Below are positions 61,770 to 64,000 of a DNA stretch of 64,000 nt, piece after piece. Below the pieces are notes generated by a model. That model saw only the letters and a program-made list of their open reading frames with translations. It was not told the DNA's origin and made no database searches. A program made the position numbers and the translations under genes. How positions within the stretch are numbered: the first letter of the stretch is position 1; every line of letters starts with the position of its first letter. The stretch is from UBA868 sp016776875. GTDB taxonomy: Bacteria; Pseudomonadota; Gammaproteobacteria; Arenicellales; UBA868. The stretch spans positions 1,984,001 through 2,048,000 of the forward strand of contig CP179198.1 in NCBI GenBank assembly GCA_051201585.1, written 5' to 3'.

Positions 61770-64000
61770 TCAATCAGATGCAGCAGAGTCAGTGACAGAA
61801 GTTGCGTTCTTTTTCTTTTTTGCAATTTTCTTCTTGGTGGTTTTTTTCTTTATCACTTTCTTCGCTCTTTTTGGTCGCGCGGCCGGCTTTTCCTCAATTT
61901 GCCAACTCCCTTCTCGGAAGAAACCTCTCCATCCCGTCGCCTTCCCATCGATTTCAGTCATGACGTACTGCTCTTTTGTTTTTCGACTAAATCGAATTTG
62001 AGCAGGATTCCCATCCGCGTCATGGGTCGGCGCGTCAGCCAAGTATCGATGCTTTGGATCGAGTTGCTCGGCAACCGAAAGCACCTCCAGAACCAAAGGC
62101 GCGCGCGTTTCCCGGTTACGAGGAAACTTACTGGCGGCCAGAAATAATCCAGATGCGCCATCGCGCAGTAAATAAAAATCATCTACCTTCTTACACGGCA
62201 AGTCCGGCATTGGAATGGGGTCAGCCCTAGGAGGCGCCGGCTCGCCGCTGCGTAATAATTTTCGGGTATTTTTACATTCGTCAGAAGAGCAGCCGAAATA
62301 TTTGCCAAAACGCCCTGTTTTAAGCTGCATCTCCGCGCCACATTTATCACACTCTAGTGTGGGCCCATCGTACCCTTTGAGCTTAAACTCACCGGATTCC
62401 ACCTCAAATCCTGAGCAGTCCGGATTGTTCCCGCAAACATGGAGCTTACGATTTTCATCCACAAGGAATGAGGTCATGGCACTTTGACAGATGCTGCAGC
62501 GTTTGACTGTGACTAACTGTCTCGCCTCGTGATCGTCATCAACGGTGGCTTCTTCAACGTCGTCTCCAGGAATTAGATTTATGGTCTGAGTGCATCGCTC
62601 TTTCGGCGACAGCGCATACCCTGAACACCCCAGGAATACGCCAGTGGCACCGGTTCGAATTTGCATCACCCTCTCACAGGCCGGGCATTTAATGTCAGTC
62701 TCAGTGGGCAGATTTGCGCGCATACCGCCCACCGCCGTCTTACCCTCTCCTTGGCCACGAGCCGCTTCAAGTTTCTGTTCAAAACCGTCATAAAAATTAT
62801 CGAGCACCTCTTTCCAGTTCCGGCGACCCGACGCGACTTGATCTAAGGTTGCTTCCATTTCTGCAGTAAATCCATAGTCCATCAAATCAGAAAAATTTTC
62901 CCGAAGACGATCGGTCACAATCTCGCCCATTTTCTGGGCGAAGAATCGACGATTGATCAGTTTCACATAGCCTCGATCCTGAATCGTCGAGATAATGGAC
63001 GCGTACGTGGACGGTCTACCGATACCTTTCTTCTCCAATTCTTTCACCAGGCTGGCTTCAGTAAAACGTCCCACGGGCTTCGTAAATTTTTGTTCTGGAT
63101 CCAGTTCAATGAGTGTCAGCACTTCTCCTTCCGGTATATCAGGCAATACTTCGTCTTCCTGCTTCCCCATCGGCGGGAGTGCACGCGTCCAGCCATCAAA
63201 TTCTAATATTCTCCCTTTTGCCTTTAACTCAAATTGGGCGCAAGTGACCTTTATCGTAGAAGCTAGGAATCGGGATTTTGTCATTTGCGACGCAACAAAA
63301 TAACCGTGAATGAGGGAATACAAACGCTCTTGATCGCGCTCTAAACCAAGCTGATTAATATTCTGATAGGCGTCAGTCGGACGTATCGCCTCGTGAGCTT
63401 CCTGCGCACTTTCCTTGCTCGAATAAAAATTCGGCGTTTCGGGCAAATAGCCATCGCCATATTCACTTTGGATAAATTTTCGACAACTAGATAACGCGTC
63501 TGCGCTTAGATGGGTCGAATCCGTCCGCATATAAGTAATTAACCCGGCCTCGTATAAACGTTGAGCCAGAGTCATCGTTTTCTTGACTGAAAACCCGAGT
63601 CTCGTGCTGGCCGCCTGCTGCAACGTTGACGTAATTAGTGGAGGGTTGGGTCCAGATTGCGTCTTGCGATCGGTGCGTCCGCTAACGGTATAGGCTTCTG
63701 ACTGAAGAATCGCTAATGCTTCGTCCGCTTCGACTTTATTGGTGGGTCGAAAGGATTTATCTCCTTGCTTGACAACCTCTAGCCGGACCGATCCTTGCTT
63801 TGACTGCATGTTTGCAAAGACTTCCCAATACTCCTCCGGAACAAAGGCTCGAATCTCCCGCTCCCGATCCACCAATAAGCTAACCGCAACAGACTGAACG
63901 CGACCGGCAGACAACCCCCGTGCAACCTTAGCCCAGAGCAACGGAGAGAGCATAAAACCAACCACTCGATCCAGAAATCGACGGGCCTGTTGCGCATCTA
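61770..64000 (-). CDS. topA: DNA topoisomerase I, lacking its N-terminal part (window edge)
   Basis: Type IA topoisomerase that relaxes negative supercoils. The gene runs off the right edge; 743 residues are visible, starting within the segment before VVGFMLSPLLWAK. The catalytic Tyr lies in GLITYMRTDSTH. Cys4 zinc-binding repeats follow (CPACERVMQIRTG, CSICQSAMTS, CDKCGAEMQLKTG), then a winged C-terminal region and a Lys-rich tail (KRAKKVIKKKTTKKKIAKKK) that aids DNA or RNA polymerase binding. A full protein would be near 865 residues, so about 120 are missing. Convergent with ponA. Confidence 0.95.
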   Translation of the reverse strand, partial: DAQQARRFLDRVVGFMLSPLLWAKVARGLSAGRVQSVAVSLLVDREREIRAFVPEEYWEVFANMQSKQGSVRLEVVKQGDKSFRPTNKVEADEALAILQSEAYTVSGRTDRKTQSGPNPPLITSTLQQAASTRLGFSVKKTMTLAQRLYEAGLITYMRTDSTHLSADALSSCRKFIQSEYGDGYLPETPNFYSSKESAQEAHEAIRPTDAYQNINQLGLERDQERLYSLIHGYFVASQMTKSRFLASTIKVTCAQFELKAKGRILEFDGWTRALPPMGKQEDEVLPDIPEGEVLTLIELDPEQKFTKPVGRFTEASLVKELEKKGIGRPSTYASIISTIQDRGYVKLINRRFFAQKMGEIVTDRLRENFSDLMDYGFTAEMEATLDQVASGRRNWKEVLDNFYDGFEQKLEAARGQGEGKTAVGGMRANLPTETDIKCPACERVMQIRTGATGVFLGCSGYALSPKERCTQTINLIPGDDVEEATVDDDHEARQLVTVKRCSICQSAMTSFLVDENRKLHVCGNNPDCSGFEVESGEFKLKGYDGPTLECDKCGAEMQLKTGRFGKYFGCSSDECKNTRKLLRSGEPAPPRADPIPMPDLPCKKVDDFYLLRDGASGLFLAASKFPRNRETRAPLVLEVLSVAEQLDPKHRYLADAPTHDADGNPAQIRFSRKTKEQYVMTEIDGKATGWRGFFREGSWQIEEKPAARPKRAKKVIKKKTTKKKIAKKKKNATSVTDSAASD

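Overview
This 64 kb window looks like chromosome from a Gammaproteobacterium. It is not a plasmid or prophage: nearly every gene is a core housekeeping gene, in neighbourhoods known from Pseudomonas-like and Escherichia-like genomes. Examples are pepA-holC-valS, tig-clpP-clpX-lon-hupB-ppiD with tRNAs alongside, bamD divergent from rluD-pgeF, aat-bpt, pit beside phoBR, and ponA divergent from pilMNOPQ-aroK-aroB-gltB-gltD-pyrF-hemE. Base composition is balanced by eye. I cannot name the genus; an uncultured, possibly marine, lineage is a guess.

Layout. 1-4.3 kb (+): pepA (5' cut by the window), holC, an acidic unknown protein, valS. 4.35-5.8 kb (-): two 16S rRNA methyltransferases, rsmJ-rsmE. 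5.9-6.7 kb (+): fabI. 6.7-15.5 kb (-): tRNA-Leu, tig, clpP, clpX, lon, hupB, tRNA-Val, tRNA-Asp, ppiD, a folding and proteolysis cluster. 15.6-20.9 kb is an accessory stretch: a 456-residue unknown protein, a possible phage-type ssDNA-binding protein, a small lipoprotein, a dead GNAT acetyltransferase, small membrane and secreted proteins, a cupin, and tRNA-Lys, His, Arg and Pro. 21.2-27 kb: htpG, a sugar-1-phosphate nucleotidyltransferase, clpB. 27.1-29.6 kb: nadC, a periplasmic TlpA-like thioredoxin, a secreted cysteine-rich mini-protein and a periplasmic rhodanese. 29.6-33.7 kb: pgeF, rluD, bamD, nadE. 33.7-37.3 kb (+): a COG3146 acyltransferase-like protein, then aat-bpt (N-degron tagging) and a metallo-beta-lactamase-fold hydrolase. 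37.4-42.2 kb: an aquaporin-like channel, then DUF47, pit, phoR and phoB with two Pho boxes. 42.3-46.1 kb: a stand-alone lpxD, an SDR, hemE, pyrF. 46.1-54.2 kb: gltD, gltB, aroB, aroK. 54.2-59.2 kb: pilQPONM. 59.3-61.7 kb (+): ponA (PBP1A). 61.8-64 kb (-): topA, running off the window.

How it works together. The proteostasis genes are tied by sequence signals: heat-shock (sigma-32) promoters can be read upstream of lon and htpG, with a partial one upstream of clpB. Phosphate sensing (PhoBR) is tied to uptake (Pit-DUF47) by Pho boxes upstream of phoB and pit. Type IV pilus assembly, peptidoglycan synthesis, shikimate and glutamate synthesis follow the order known in pseudomonads.

Unusual points. 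Four otherwise well-conserved genes (holC, aat, phoB and the 3' end of pilQ) each carry one single-base frameshift, three of them at a mononucleotide run. This may be sequence error, recent mutation or slippage; all four genes are ones a cell can often live without. The best candidates for undescribed biology are the TlpA / Cys-rich peptide / two-cysteine-loop rhodanese module at 28-29.5 kb and the orphan genes of the tRNA-bounded accessory stretch. No CRISPR array, rRNA operon, insertion sequence or integrase was seen.
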